Shown piece after piece: positions 56,866 through 64,000 of a stretch of 64,000 nt of DNA (position 1 is the stretch's first letter; every line of letters begins with the position of its first letter). The translations under genes were made by a program, and so were the position numbers. The notes beneath the pieces were generated by a model. That model made no database searches. It saw only the letters and a list, made by a program, of their open reading frames with translations, and had not been told where the DNA came from. Location of the stretch: assembly GCA_018401935.1 (NCBI GenBank), contig JAGYJQ010000007.1, positions 1-64,000 of the forward strand, read 5' to 3'. This DNA is from Balneolaceae bacterium. GTDB taxonomy: Bacteria > Bacteroidota > Rhodothermia > Balneolales > Balneolaceae.

Positions 56866-57579
56866 TTATTCTGTTCCAGGGAATACGCAAAAAAGGTCTA
56901 ACTGCTGACCAATCAGTGGCGACCATTCATAATTGAAGAGCGCCAAACCTCGTAGTATAAACAACAGGGCAAGTCCCATACCCACATAGGGATACCACTG
57001 GGATATTTTACTGCGCAAGTTCATTGAAATTAGCCCAGGGCTCAAATACATGAAAAACATGGCAGGGAATGTGCCGAGGCCGAAGAGAATCATATAGAAC
57101 ATACCATGTAGTAGATTTGGACTAAGTATGGACGCGGCTATGCCCATATAAACAAATGGGCAGGGTAAAAGGCCGTTGAGCATACCCATTCCAGTGAGCG
57201 TTGTTTTGGATGGATTTGGTTTGATGATGCTCGCATAGCTTCGGTTAATGAAGTTGGACCAAGCTCGGTACACGGGTAGTTGGATGGATAACTTAGGAAC
57301 CCAGTAATGGATAATTAAACCAGCCAATAATACACTTCCTACTAGAATAGATAGGGTCGATTGAAATCCTGAGAGGCTAAAGCGGGTACCCATCCATCCA
57401 AATAGGGCTCCAAGTACCCCATAGACTAAAATACGACCGAAGTTGTACATGAGTGCATTAAGACTTAAGGCCGTAAGCCGGTTGCTATCTCGTGGAATAG
57501 CCATAGCAATTGGGCCACACATACCTACACAATGAAAGCTGCCAAGAAAGCCAAATAGAGCGGCGGTCCATATTTCCAT
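56866..57579 (-). CDS. DsbD_2/TauE-like membrane protein of the cbb3 cluster
   Basis: 237 residues, about six membrane helices. GFLGSFHCVGMCGPIAMA and NGLLPCPFVYMG are the CxxxC-type and Pro-Cys motifs of the DsbD_2/sulfite-exporter-like family that regularly follows ccoG/H/I/S genes. Probably an oxidase-maturation or copper-related membrane factor; the name sulfite exporter is a family label only. Last gene of the cco operon, 25 bases after ccoH. Confidence 0.82.
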   Translation of the reverse strand: MEIWTAALFGFLGSFHCVGMCGPIAMAIPRDSNRLTALSLNALMYNFGRILVYGVLGALFGWMGTRFSLSGFQSTLSILVGSVLLAGLIIHYWVPKLSIQLPVYRAWSNFINRSYASIIKPNPSKTTLTGMGMLNGLLPCPFVYMGIAASILSPNLLHGMFYMILFGLGTFPAMFFMYLSPGLISMNLRSKISQWYPYVGMGLALLFILRGLALFNYEWSPLIGQQLDLFCVFPGTE

Positions 57580-57604
57580 GTAGGCTATTTAGAGGGTGAA
57601 ATGC

Positions 57605-58045
57605 TTATAGGATGAGATCTTTTTGGATAATGTAGTGCTTACCGTCTACATACCAAGATAGATCTAGTTTCCACTTACCTTTGTCTAAACCATCCATAGG
57701 AATTATGTGGGTAGAACCCGCCTCAAAAAACAGGTCTAAGGCTTGGTCTACGTCTGGGTTGTTAGGTCGGTACAAACTAACCAGTCCGTTCTCTGCGGTA
57801 GTATGAACAGATTCTGGAAACACAATTCGAACGGCTGTACGGGTATCATCAAAGAGAACAAGCACCTGTTCATCCATTTGTTTTGCTCGATCTTTTGCAT
57901 CAATAACGTCTTGATATTCCACCCCTTCTTGATAGTAGTCTTGATTTACAAGGTAGAAATCCAAACTAATTAAGTAGCTGACTACACTTAAAGTGGCCAC
58001 TACAAAAACCGTAATTCCAATTGTTATTCCTTTTCCCCAGTTCAT
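57605..58045 (-). CDS. ccoH: FixH/CcoH-family oxidase assembly protein
   Basis: 146 residues: one N-terminal membrane helix then a periplasmic domain. NQDYYQEGVEYQDVIDAKDRAKQM and GKWKLDLSWYVDGKHY are FixH-like. CcoH stabilises cbb3 oxidase during assembly. Four bases after ccoG. Confidence 0.87.
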   Translation of the reverse strand: MNWGKGITIGITVFVVATLSVVSYLISLDFYLVNQDYYQEGVEYQDVIDAKDRAKQMDEQVLVLFDDTRTAVRIVFPESVHTTAENGLVSLYRPNNPDVDQALDLFFEAGSTHIIPMDGLDKGKWKLDLSWYVDGKHYIIQKDLIL

Positions 58046-58049
58046 ATGT

Positions 58050-59537
58050 TTATTCTGATGGACCGATAAATCCGGTGGTTACTTGTTCTATTTCTTCCCC
58101 ATTTGAGCGTACTGAAAAGCGGAGGTTTGTCTGCATACCATTGAGTTGTTCTTGATCTAAACGAACCATGAAGCGTCCTTTGGTTAAACTTTGACCCTCT
58201 ACCTGATCCACTGTGCCCAGCGAAACAATTTCCCCTTCAGGCTCTAATAAAACGAGTTCGTAATCTATCGGGTCAAAGGTTTTGTTGATCACCTTAAGTT
58301 CATAAATATTGCTATAGCGGTCTCCAGGAAGTTCCTGATACAGCGTTCCTGCCTCTCTGAGGATGGTTGTTTCTAGGCTAGTTCTCATACTCATGAGTAC
58401 TATAAAGGTAGTCAGTAAAATTACTAAAACACCGCTATACCCCATAACTCGTGGGGTAAGTAGGGTATGTTTAAGGGCATTTCTGGTTGATTTTTTTCCG
58501 TCTTGGGCATCTCTAATTGCTTGCTCGGACGAGTAACGAATGAGGCCTCTCGGTTTATCAATCTTATCCATAATATCGTCACACGCATCAATACAAGCCG
58601 TGCAATTCACACACTCAAGTTGTATTCCATTGCGTATGTCAATGCCCATAGGACACACCTTGACACACTGGTTACAGTCGATACAGTCCCCAAACTGGGT
58701 AGGATCTTCAAGGCCTAAATCGGAGAGGGTGGCCTTTGCGTTTTTGATTTTATTGCGATCGCCTATTTTTACCCTCTGCTCACCTCTAGAGTAGTCGTAG
58801 ATGACGTTGATGGAATGGTTGTCCAGCATAACGGATTGCATTCGGCCGTATGGGCAAACAAAATGACAAACCTGTTCCCGCATAAAGGCAAAAACTCCAT
58901 AAAACACCCCACTAAACAGGATCATTATAGATAGACCTGCTATGTGTTCAGAGGGTGGGTCAGTGATCAAAGTAAGCCAATCCTCCTTCCCGATGATATA
59001 TGCCAGGAATAAGTTAGAAATGAGAAAGGCCATACCGAAGAATATGGCATGCTTGGATCCTTTTTTGACTATTTTTTCGGTGTTCCAGGGGGCTTTATTA
59101 AGGCGAATCTGATCGTTCGCATCCCCTTCAATCCAATATTCAATTCGTCTGAAAACCATTTCCATAAAAATAGTTTGAGGGCAAGCCCAGCCACAGAACA
59201 ACCGGCCATAAACCACGGTAAATAAGACCACCCCAACCACAAATGAGAGCATCCCAAAAACAAGCAAATGTAGGTCTTGAGGCCAAAAAGCCACCCCAAA
59301 AATAACAAATTCTCTTTTTAGGATATTGAGCATTAATAGTGGATGCCCGTTTATTTCAATAAAAGGGCCTGAGAAAAAGAAGGCGAGTAAAAACAAAGCC
59401 ACCACATTTCGAGCCTTGTAATACCTGCCACTGGGTTTTTTTGGATAAATCCAGTTTCGACCTCCTTCAGCATTAACCGTTGCTAGGTGATCTCTATAGG
59501 TGTCTTTTGATAGTCTCCGGTCGTCTAAAGTTGACAT
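58050..59537 (-). CDS. ccoG: cbb3 oxidase accessory protein CcoG
   Basis: 495 residues: membrane helices, GWACPQTIFMEMVFRR, FVCPYGRMQS, two 4Fe-4S motifs (CIDCNQCVKVCPMGID and CVNCTACIDACDD) and a C-terminal Ig-like domain. CcoG (RdxA/FixG) is a cupric reductase that helps copper insertion. Complete. Confidence 0.95.
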   Translation of the reverse strand: MSTLDDRRLSKDTYRDHLATVNAEGGRNWIYPKKPSGRYYKARNVVALFLLAFFFSGPFIEINGHPLLMLNILKREFVIFGVAFWPQDLHLLVFGMLSFVVGVVLFTVVYGRLFCGWACPQTIFMEMVFRRIEYWIEGDANDQIRLNKAPWNTEKIVKKGSKHAIFFGMAFLISNLFLAYIIGKEDWLTLITDPPSEHIAGLSIMILFSGVFYGVFAFMREQVCHFVCPYGRMQSVMLDNHSINVIYDYSRGEQRVKIGDRNKIKNAKATLSDLGLEDPTQFGDCIDCNQCVKVCPMGIDIRNGIQLECVNCTACIDACDDIMDKIDKPRGLIRYSSEQAIRDAQDGKKSTRNALKHTLLTPRVMGYSGVLVILLTTFIVLMSMRTSLETTILREAGTLYQELPGDRYSNIYELKVINKTFDPIDYELVLLEPEGEIVSLGTVDQVEGQSLTKGRFMVRLDQEQLNGMQTNLRFSVRSNGEEIEQVTTGFIGPSE

Positions 59538-59556
59538 AACCCATCCATATTGGTTG

Positions 59557-60159
59557 TTATTGTAAAGTGCATTCTACGGCTCTTGCCAGATCGGTAGGTT
59601 TGGCATTTGCTGGCTCACTTCCTTGTAGGGATGCGATATAGCTGATTAAATCAGTCATGTCTTCGTCTGAAATTCGGGCACCAGAGCCGTAGGGCATCAT
59701 CCCTTTTTCCGGAAAGCCAACGGCAATACTCTGAGCTAAGTCTGAGGGAGAGCATCCATGAATCCAGTAAGCATCGGTTAGGTTAGGACCAACCAAACCT
59801 TCACCCGCACCACCATGACAGGTAAAACAAAGGTTTCCCATCCCCATATAGATGGTTTTTCCATTTTCTAGGGAAGCAGCATCGGTTTCAAGGGTCCAAT
59901 CTACCGCCGTCGCACTTGCATTTCCCCCTTCTGGCTCTAATCCGTATTGTTCTATGGCCATGGCCACTTGCTGTTCATATTGTTCTTCCTGGGTTAAGCC
60001 TACTCCGGTAAACTGGTAATAGAGTAAATACAAGAACCCCCAAGCAATAGTGAAGTAAAACAACCATAACCACCATTTGGGCATATGATTATCCAGTTCC
60101 ATAATTCCATCGTATTCATGGTCAAGTAGTAGATCTTTTTCGTCGTCTAAAATTTTCAT
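59557..60159 (-). CDS. ccoP: cbb3 oxidase cytochrome c subunit CcoP, single heme
   Basis: 200 residues: an FixP_N-like N-terminus with a membrane helix (WLWLFYFTIAWGFLYLLYYQF), then one cytochrome c domain with Cys111, Cys114 and His115 (CFTCHGGAGEG) and axial Met in KGMMPYG. Most CcoP have two hemes and about 300 residues; the one-heme form occurs in Bacteroidota. It has a strong AGGAGG seven bases before the start, unusual for this window. Confidence 0.9.
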   Translation of the reverse strand: MKILDDEKDLLLDHEYDGIMELDNHMPKWWLWLFYFTIAWGFLYLLYYQFTGVGLTQEEQYEQQVAMAIEQYGLEPEGGNASATAVDWTLETDAASLENGKTIYMGMGNLCFTCHGGAGEGLVGPNLTDAYWIHGCSPSDLAQSIAVGFPEKGMMPYGSGARISDEDMTDLISYIASLQGSEPANAKPTDLARAVECTLQ

Positions 60160-60175
60160 GAGGCGACCTCCTAGT

Positions 60176-60511
60176 TTATTTGGTTATTTTTTTTGAAAGG
60201 GCATCAGAATCAGTCCCCGAAACAGGGTCGGTCATATGACCTGGGCTAGTCCCCGAAACAGGGTCGGTCATATGACCTGGGCTAGTCCTCGAAACAGGGT
60301 CGGTCAAAGAATCGGAATGTGGCGAGCTGTGTTGGACTTCTTTGACCTCATTTTCTGCCTCTAAAGGTAATGCAGCGGCTTTATCCCAAATTTCCTTATC
60401 TGTTTTCATGACATAGTAGATTAGACCTACAAAGAAACTGAAAAACAGGATGAGAGAAATAACAGGGAAGATATCAACGCCTTCGATGGCTCTTAGTACG
60501 TCTTTATACAT
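60176..60511 (-). CDS. ccoQ: CcoQ/FixQ-like small subunit with repeat-expanded tail
   Basis: 111 residues. One membrane helix (DIFPVISLILFFSFFVGLIYYVM) and the charged KTDKEIW start of the tail fit CcoQ. The tail is extended by 12-residue repeats (TDPVSGTSPGHM) that come from the 36-bp DNA array. AGGAG lies six bases before the ATG. Between ccoNO and ccoP, as expected. Confidence 0.8.
   Translation of the reverse strand: MYKDVLRAIEGVDIFPVISLILFFSFFVGLIYYVMKTDKEIWDKAAALPLEAENEVKEVQHSSPHSDSLTDPVSRTSPGHMTDPVSGTSPGHMTDPVSGTDSDALSKKITK
60212..60306. repeat. in-frame 36-bp tandem repeat inside ccoQ
   Basis: Copies at 60212-60247 and 60248-60283 are identical; a 23-base partial copy (60284-60306) has one change. 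Each full copy contains the perfect 12-bp palindrome GGTCATATGACC. The period is 12 codons, so the frame is kept. Confidence 0.92.
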
Positions 60512-60522
60512 CAGGAACTCCT

Positions 60523-62715
60523 TTACGGCTTATTGGGTACAATATTGGCACCCATTCGATTGTTAGAGGGTAATCCTTCAAAAGGATCTCGTTCACCTTT
60601 GATGTCCGTACCCAATCGTTGTAGGTAGGCGATCATAGCGATAATTTGTTGATCGGAACTAATGGGAATTCCATCAACCTGCTCAAATCCATTCTCCCGC
60701 AATCGTAGGACAATCTCGTCGGCTTGGGCGCGCGCATCCTTAATGGCAAGGTCTTCATACCCTTCGGCATAAGGAACTCCTACTGTTCGGAGGGCATTTA
60801 TTCGATTAGGTAAAGTCTCGTACTTAATCTCTTTTGTGAACATCCATGGATATGCAGGCATGATAGATCCGGGTGAGGTAGAATAGGGATCGTACATATG
60901 GCGTAAGTGCCAAGAGTCAGGATATTTCCCCCCAATACGATGTAAATCGGGGCCTGTTCGTTTAGAACCCCATAAAAATGGGTGATCATACACAAACTCA
61001 CCCGCTTTTGAATATTCACCAAAACGTTCGGTTTCCGAGCGAAAAGGTCGAATCATTTGGGAGTGACAATTATTGCATCCCTCTGCGATATAGATATCAC
61101 GTCCTTCTACTTCTAAGGGAGTGTAGGGTTTGACACTTTCAATAGTGGGTACATTCGAATCAATTAAGGCCGTAGGTAAGTACTCTACTAATCCACCAAT
61201 AGAAATAGCCACAAAAACAAGCAGACTCATTTGTATTGGTTTACTCTCGAGGCGACGATGCCATTTTTCCTTTGTACCAGCTGCGGGATCAATAATAGCC
61301 GGTGCTTGCGCTTCTTCTTCTGCCACCAATGAACCACTTCGTGCGGTCAATAATAAGTTAACTACTCCGAACAGCGACCCAATAATAAATAGCGATCCGC
61401 CAACCGCTCTAAGAGCATACATTGGGGTAATTTGAAGGACTGTTTCAAGAAAATTAGGATACTGCAAGAAGCCTTCTGCGGTGAACTGCTTCCACATCAA
61501 GCTTTGGGTAATTCCTCCCCAATACATGGGGATGACATACATGATCGCGCCAATGGTAGCAAACCAAAAGTGGGTATTGGCTAACTTTACGGAGAATAAC
61601 TTGGTTTTATAGATTTTTGGGGTGACATAGTAGAGCATTGCAAAGGTTAGCCCGCCATTCCACATCAACGCACCATTGTGCACATGACCAATGATATAGT
61701 CCGAATAATGAGCAATAGCACTTACATTGGCTATGGACAACATGGGTCCTTCAAAGGTAACCATCCCATAAGAGGTGACTCCGACGACCAAAAACTTGAG
61801 TACCGGATCTTCTCGCACTCGGTCCCAGGCACCCCTCAAGGTTAACAACCCGTTTAACATTCCGCCCCAAGAAGGAGCGATGAGCATTAGACTAAAGACG
61901 GTACCAAGAGCTTGGGCCCAACCGGGCAAAGCGGTATAGAGTAAGTGATGTGGTCCTGCCCATATATAAATGAAGATAAGGGACCAAAAGTGAACTATCG
62001 ATAATCTATAGGAGAAAATAGGTCGTCCAGCGGCCTTGGGTATAAAGTAATACATAATTCCCAAGAAAGGGGTGGTCAAGAAAAAAGCGACCGCATTATG
62101 ACCATACCACCATTGTACAAGTGCATCCTGAACACCCGCATATAAGGAGTAACTTTTGAACATGGTCGCGGGTACTTCAAAGGAATTTACCACATGCAGC
62201 ACGGCGACGGTAATGAAGGTGGCTAGGTAGAACCATACGGCCACGTAAAGATGCTTTTCACGCCGTTTCATTATGGTCATGATCATGTTAATTCCGAAAA
62301 TGACCCAAACCACCGTAATGGCTATATCGATAGGCCATTCTAGCTCAGCATATTCCTTGGAGGTATTCATACCGAGAGGTAGGGTGATAACTGCTGAAAG
62401 TATGATTAATTGCCATCCCCAAAAATGAATCTTACTTAGCAGTGGGCTCCACATGGGTGCTTTAACTAAGCGTGGCAGTGAATAATACACTCCGTAAAAG
62501 ATGGCATTACCTGCAAAAGCAAAAATAACTGCATTAGTGTGAAGGGGTCGTAATCTTCCGTAGGATAATTCGGGAATGAACCCTAAGAATTCAGGGAAAA
62601 TTAATTTTAGTGCGACTATAAGGCCAACTAAGAACCCTATTATTCCAAAGGTGACGGCGGCAATTCCAAAATTACGAACTACCTTATTGTCATAGTGAAA
62701 GGTATCGATCGCCAT
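60523..62715 (-). CDS. ccoNO: cbb3 oxidase fused CcoN-CcoO subunit
   Basis: 730 residues. Residues 1-470 are CcoN: twelve helices with heme/copper His in LHTNAVIFAF, WWYGHNAVAFF, GPHHLLY and IGHVHNGALMW. From about 500 comes CcoO: a membrane helix and cytochrome c with Cys547, Cys550 and His551 (CNNCHSQMIRP) and a Met ligand in IMPAYPWM. Reduces oxygen to water with high affinity in the inner membrane. The fusion is known in Bacteroidota. AGGA precedes the start by eight bases. Confidence 0.96.
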   Translation of the reverse strand: MAIDTFHYDNKVVRNFGIAAVTFGIIGFLVGLIVALKLIFPEFLGFIPELSYGRLRPLHTNAVIFAFAGNAIFYGVYYSLPRLVKAPMWSPLLSKIHFWGWQLIILSAVITLPLGMNTSKEYAELEWPIDIAITVVWVIFGINMIMTIMKRREKHLYVAVWFYLATFITVAVLHVVNSFEVPATMFKSYSLYAGVQDALVQWWYGHNAVAFFLTTPFLGIMYYFIPKAAGRPIFSYRLSIVHFWSLIFIYIWAGPHHLLYTALPGWAQALGTVFSLMLIAPSWGGMLNGLLTLRGAWDRVREDPVLKFLVVGVTSYGMVTFEGPMLSIANVSAIAHYSDYIIGHVHNGALMWNGGLTFAMLYYVTPKIYKTKLFSVKLANTHFWFATIGAIMYVIPMYWGGITQSLMWKQFTAEGFLQYPNFLETVLQITPMYALRAVGGSLFIIGSLFGVVNLLLTARSGSLVAEEEAQAPAIIDPAAGTKEKWHRRLESKPIQMSLLVFVAISIGGLVEYLPTALIDSNVPTIESVKPYTPLEVEGRDIYIAEGCNNCHSQMIRPFRSETERFGEYSKAGEFVYDHPFLWGSKRTGPDLHRIGGKYPDSWHLRHMYDPYSTSPGSIMPAYPWMFTKEIKYETLPNRINALRTVGVPYAEGYEDLAIKDARAQADEIVLRLRENGFEQVDGIPISSDQQIIAMIAYLQRLGTDIKGERDPFEGLPSNNRMGANIVPNKP

Positions 62716-62736
62716 ATTTGTGTTCCTATTATTTGG

Positions 62737-62901
62737 TTAGTTTTTCTTTTTTTCGTGGTTAGTTTCATCATCAAATAGCATTCTTACAGCAGGGGTATGT
62801 GGGTCATCGAATTGTCCGGATGTAACGGACCAGAAAAAGGCCCCTAAAAAAAACAGGGCTACTAGTAGACTAAATGCAATTAAGTAAACAATTACCCCCA
62901 T
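62737..62901 (-). CDS. ccoS: cbb3 oxidase maturation protein CcoS
   Basis: 54 residues, read directly from sequence: MGVIVYLIAFSLLVALFFLG then FFWSVTSGQFDDPHTPAVRML, the CcoS pattern (membrane helix, then an SGQFDD-type stretch). CcoS is needed for cofactor insertion. Its ATG overlaps the end of ccoI by ten bases (ATGGGGGTAA), so translation is coupled; ccoNO follows after 21 bases. Confidence 0.92.
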   Translation of the reverse strand: MGVIVYLIAFSLLVALFFLGAFFWSVTSGQFDDPHTPAVRMLFDDETNHEKKKN

Positions 62902-64000
62902 ACCTTTAGCCCTCGCTTTCGTGCGATAAATCGCGTGGTAAAAAACGTAAAAATCATCACGCTAATACTACTAGCCGGCATAATAATCGCCGCCACTAGT
63001 GGGGTTAATTCCCCGGTGATGGCAAATCCTAGCCCTATTAAATTGTACAACAGAGATAGGGCAAAACTAAATAAAATCACCCGAATTGCGTCTTGGCTAA
63101 ACTGGCGCATAACAGCCAAATGTTCCGTGGCTTCCCCTTCAATGATTGCATCACAAGCAGGTGAAAAAGAACTCATGTCATCGGATAAGGCTATACCGAA
63201 ATGAGCTGTTTTTAGAGCCCCAGCATCATTCAAACCGTCCCCTATCATACAGGTTTTCCTACCCTCACTTTCCAATCCTTCCATGAAATGCAACTTATCC
63301 ATAGGAGCTTGATTAAAGTGCATTTTCTCCCAATCTGCAAGCTCTGAAAAAGTGGTCACATCCTTATTAGAGTCGCCAGACACCAAATACAATGGGCCAA
63401 ACTGTTGCAGGCCCTTCAGCACTCGCCCAACTCCTTCCCTGAGCCCATGATCAAAGGTAAAGTAACCCATGTACTCACCCTTAAAAGCGACATGCACTTG
63501 TGTTTCGAGCTGTTTTACCTGTTTTGAAGTAGATATCTCATGTTCCGTTGTGTTAGAAGTTTCCGCTACTTCCGAGTCTAGATATCCCTTGATAAAGGAC
63601 TTTTTTCCCACCGCAATCACAGCCCCATTAACCGATGAGGAATATCCAAGACCCGCGCGTTCCTCAAAATGGTCAACCTCCACACCCTCAATTCCGGCTA
63701 AGGAAGAATGAATCTTTTTTGATAAAGGGTGTAATGAATGCGCACTTGAACTCTGCAAAGCTTTGTTACACTCATCCCTATGGTGGGTGTAGGCTTGTGA
63801 AGGGCGAAAAATAAGACCTGTTTTACGGGTCGATGTAAGAGTTCCCGTCTTGTCAAACACGAAGGCGTTGGTCTGCGCTAGGGATTCTATGAGTGAGGAA
63901 CTACGGATATACAACCCATTTAAGGAAAGTACATTTTGGGCAGAACTTAGTGTGAATGGGGTAGAAAGTGCTAAAGCACATGGGCATGCCACAATAAGTA
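62892..64000 (-). CDS. ccoI: copper-transporting P1B-type ATPase CcoI/FixI (5' part outside window)
   Basis: C-terminal part, about 369 residues visible. Reading from the window edge: LIVACPCALAL (the CPC copper site), DKTGTLT (phosphorylated Asp), LHPLSKK (HP motif), VSGDSNKD and MIGDGLNDAGAL, then two final membrane helices. It supplies copper to cbb3 oxidase. Ends ten bases inside ccoS. Confidence 0.93.
   Translation of the reverse strand, partial: LIVACPCALALSTPFTLSSAQNVLSLNGLYIRSSSLIESLAQTNAFVFDKTGTLTSTRKTGLIFRPSQAYTHHRDECNKALQSSSAHSLHPLSKKIHSSLAGIEGVEVDHFEERAGLGYSSSVNGAVIAVGKKSFIKGYLDSEVAETSNTTEHEISTSKQVKQLETQVHVAFKGEYMGYFTFDHGLREGVGRVLKGLQQFGPLYLVSGDSNKDVTTFSELADWEKMHFNQAPMDKLHFMEGLESEGRKTCMIGDGLNDAGALKTAHFGIALSDDMSSFSPACDAIIEGEATEHLAVMRQFSQDAIRVILFSFALSLLYNLIGLGFAITGELTPLVAAIIMPASSISVMIFTFFTTRFIARKRGLKVWG

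Noticed and set aside
62935-63204. Plus-strand open frame of 89 codons opposite ccoI
   Set aside because: Antisense shadow of membrane-helix coding in the ATPase; no start context or family features.

Overview
The window is a dense stretch of a Gram-negative chromosome, most likely from the Bacteroidota/Rhodothermota/Balneolota group. Supporting signs are a DNA polymerase III alpha subunit with an N-terminal DEDDh exonuclease, a fused CcoN-CcoO cytochrome oxidase with a single-heme CcoP, very few clear Shine-Dalgarno sequences, candidate -7 promoter boxes of the TAnnTTTG kind, many lipoprotein and outer-membrane signals, and moderate GC. This placement is inference from gene content; no rRNA or tRNA gene was recognised to fix it. 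No phage, insertion sequence, CRISPR array or classical defence system was seen.

Layout. 1-4365: a carbohydrate locus with two GH26 mannanase-type hydrolases flanking a TIM-barrel isomerase, then an OprB-type porin with a 16-bp repeat array directly upstream of its start. 4366-9517: EttA, an Atg22/UMF1-type MFS transporter and a YdbS/YdbT pair of bacterial PH proteins. 9610-14054: a ZIP metal transporter and two exported repeat proteins, one with a His-rich insert. 14339-20909: glycine decarboxylase GcvP, then an opposing operon of a Cys-containing lipoprotein, a glutamine-synthetase-like ligase, an APH-like kinase and a HAD-IIA protein. 21144-26194: an LpxH-like phosphoesterase, a glycosyltransferase, a frameshifted GntR/HutC regulator, and divergent from it a persulfide-dioxygenase/rhodanese protein with a TauE/SafE permease. 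26291-36491: PEP carboxylase, IlvE, fluoride channel, hydroxyacid dehydrogenase, DnaE and thioredoxin. 36572-49955: regulatory ATPase, HNH protein, MnmA, DUF255 protein, Ndk, NamZ-like muramidase, RlmB, GDPD, PyrG, NUDIX and an amidohydrolase. 50219-55914: thioredoxin-like protein, PdxH, TrmB, an Lrp regulator next to a methionine gamma-lyase-like enzyme, and a LemA/TPM operon. 56017-64000: a pyrimidine nucleotidase and the cbb3 oxidase cluster on the minus strand (ccoI-ccoS-ccoNO-ccoQ-ccoP-ccoG-ccoH-DsbD_2 protein), which runs off the window end.

Most genes are housekeeping or ordinary accessory metabolism. The places most worth a second look are (i) the GntR regulator split at an A7 run where a -1 shift restores the exact family sequence, beside a cluster of TGTAC half-sites and a sulfur-detoxification pair; (ii) the ligase-kinase-HAD operon of unknown substrate; (iii) the His-rich propeller protein beside a ZIP transporter; and (iv) short tandem-repeat arrays at five unrelated places, one abutting a porin start and one expanding in frame inside ccoQ.
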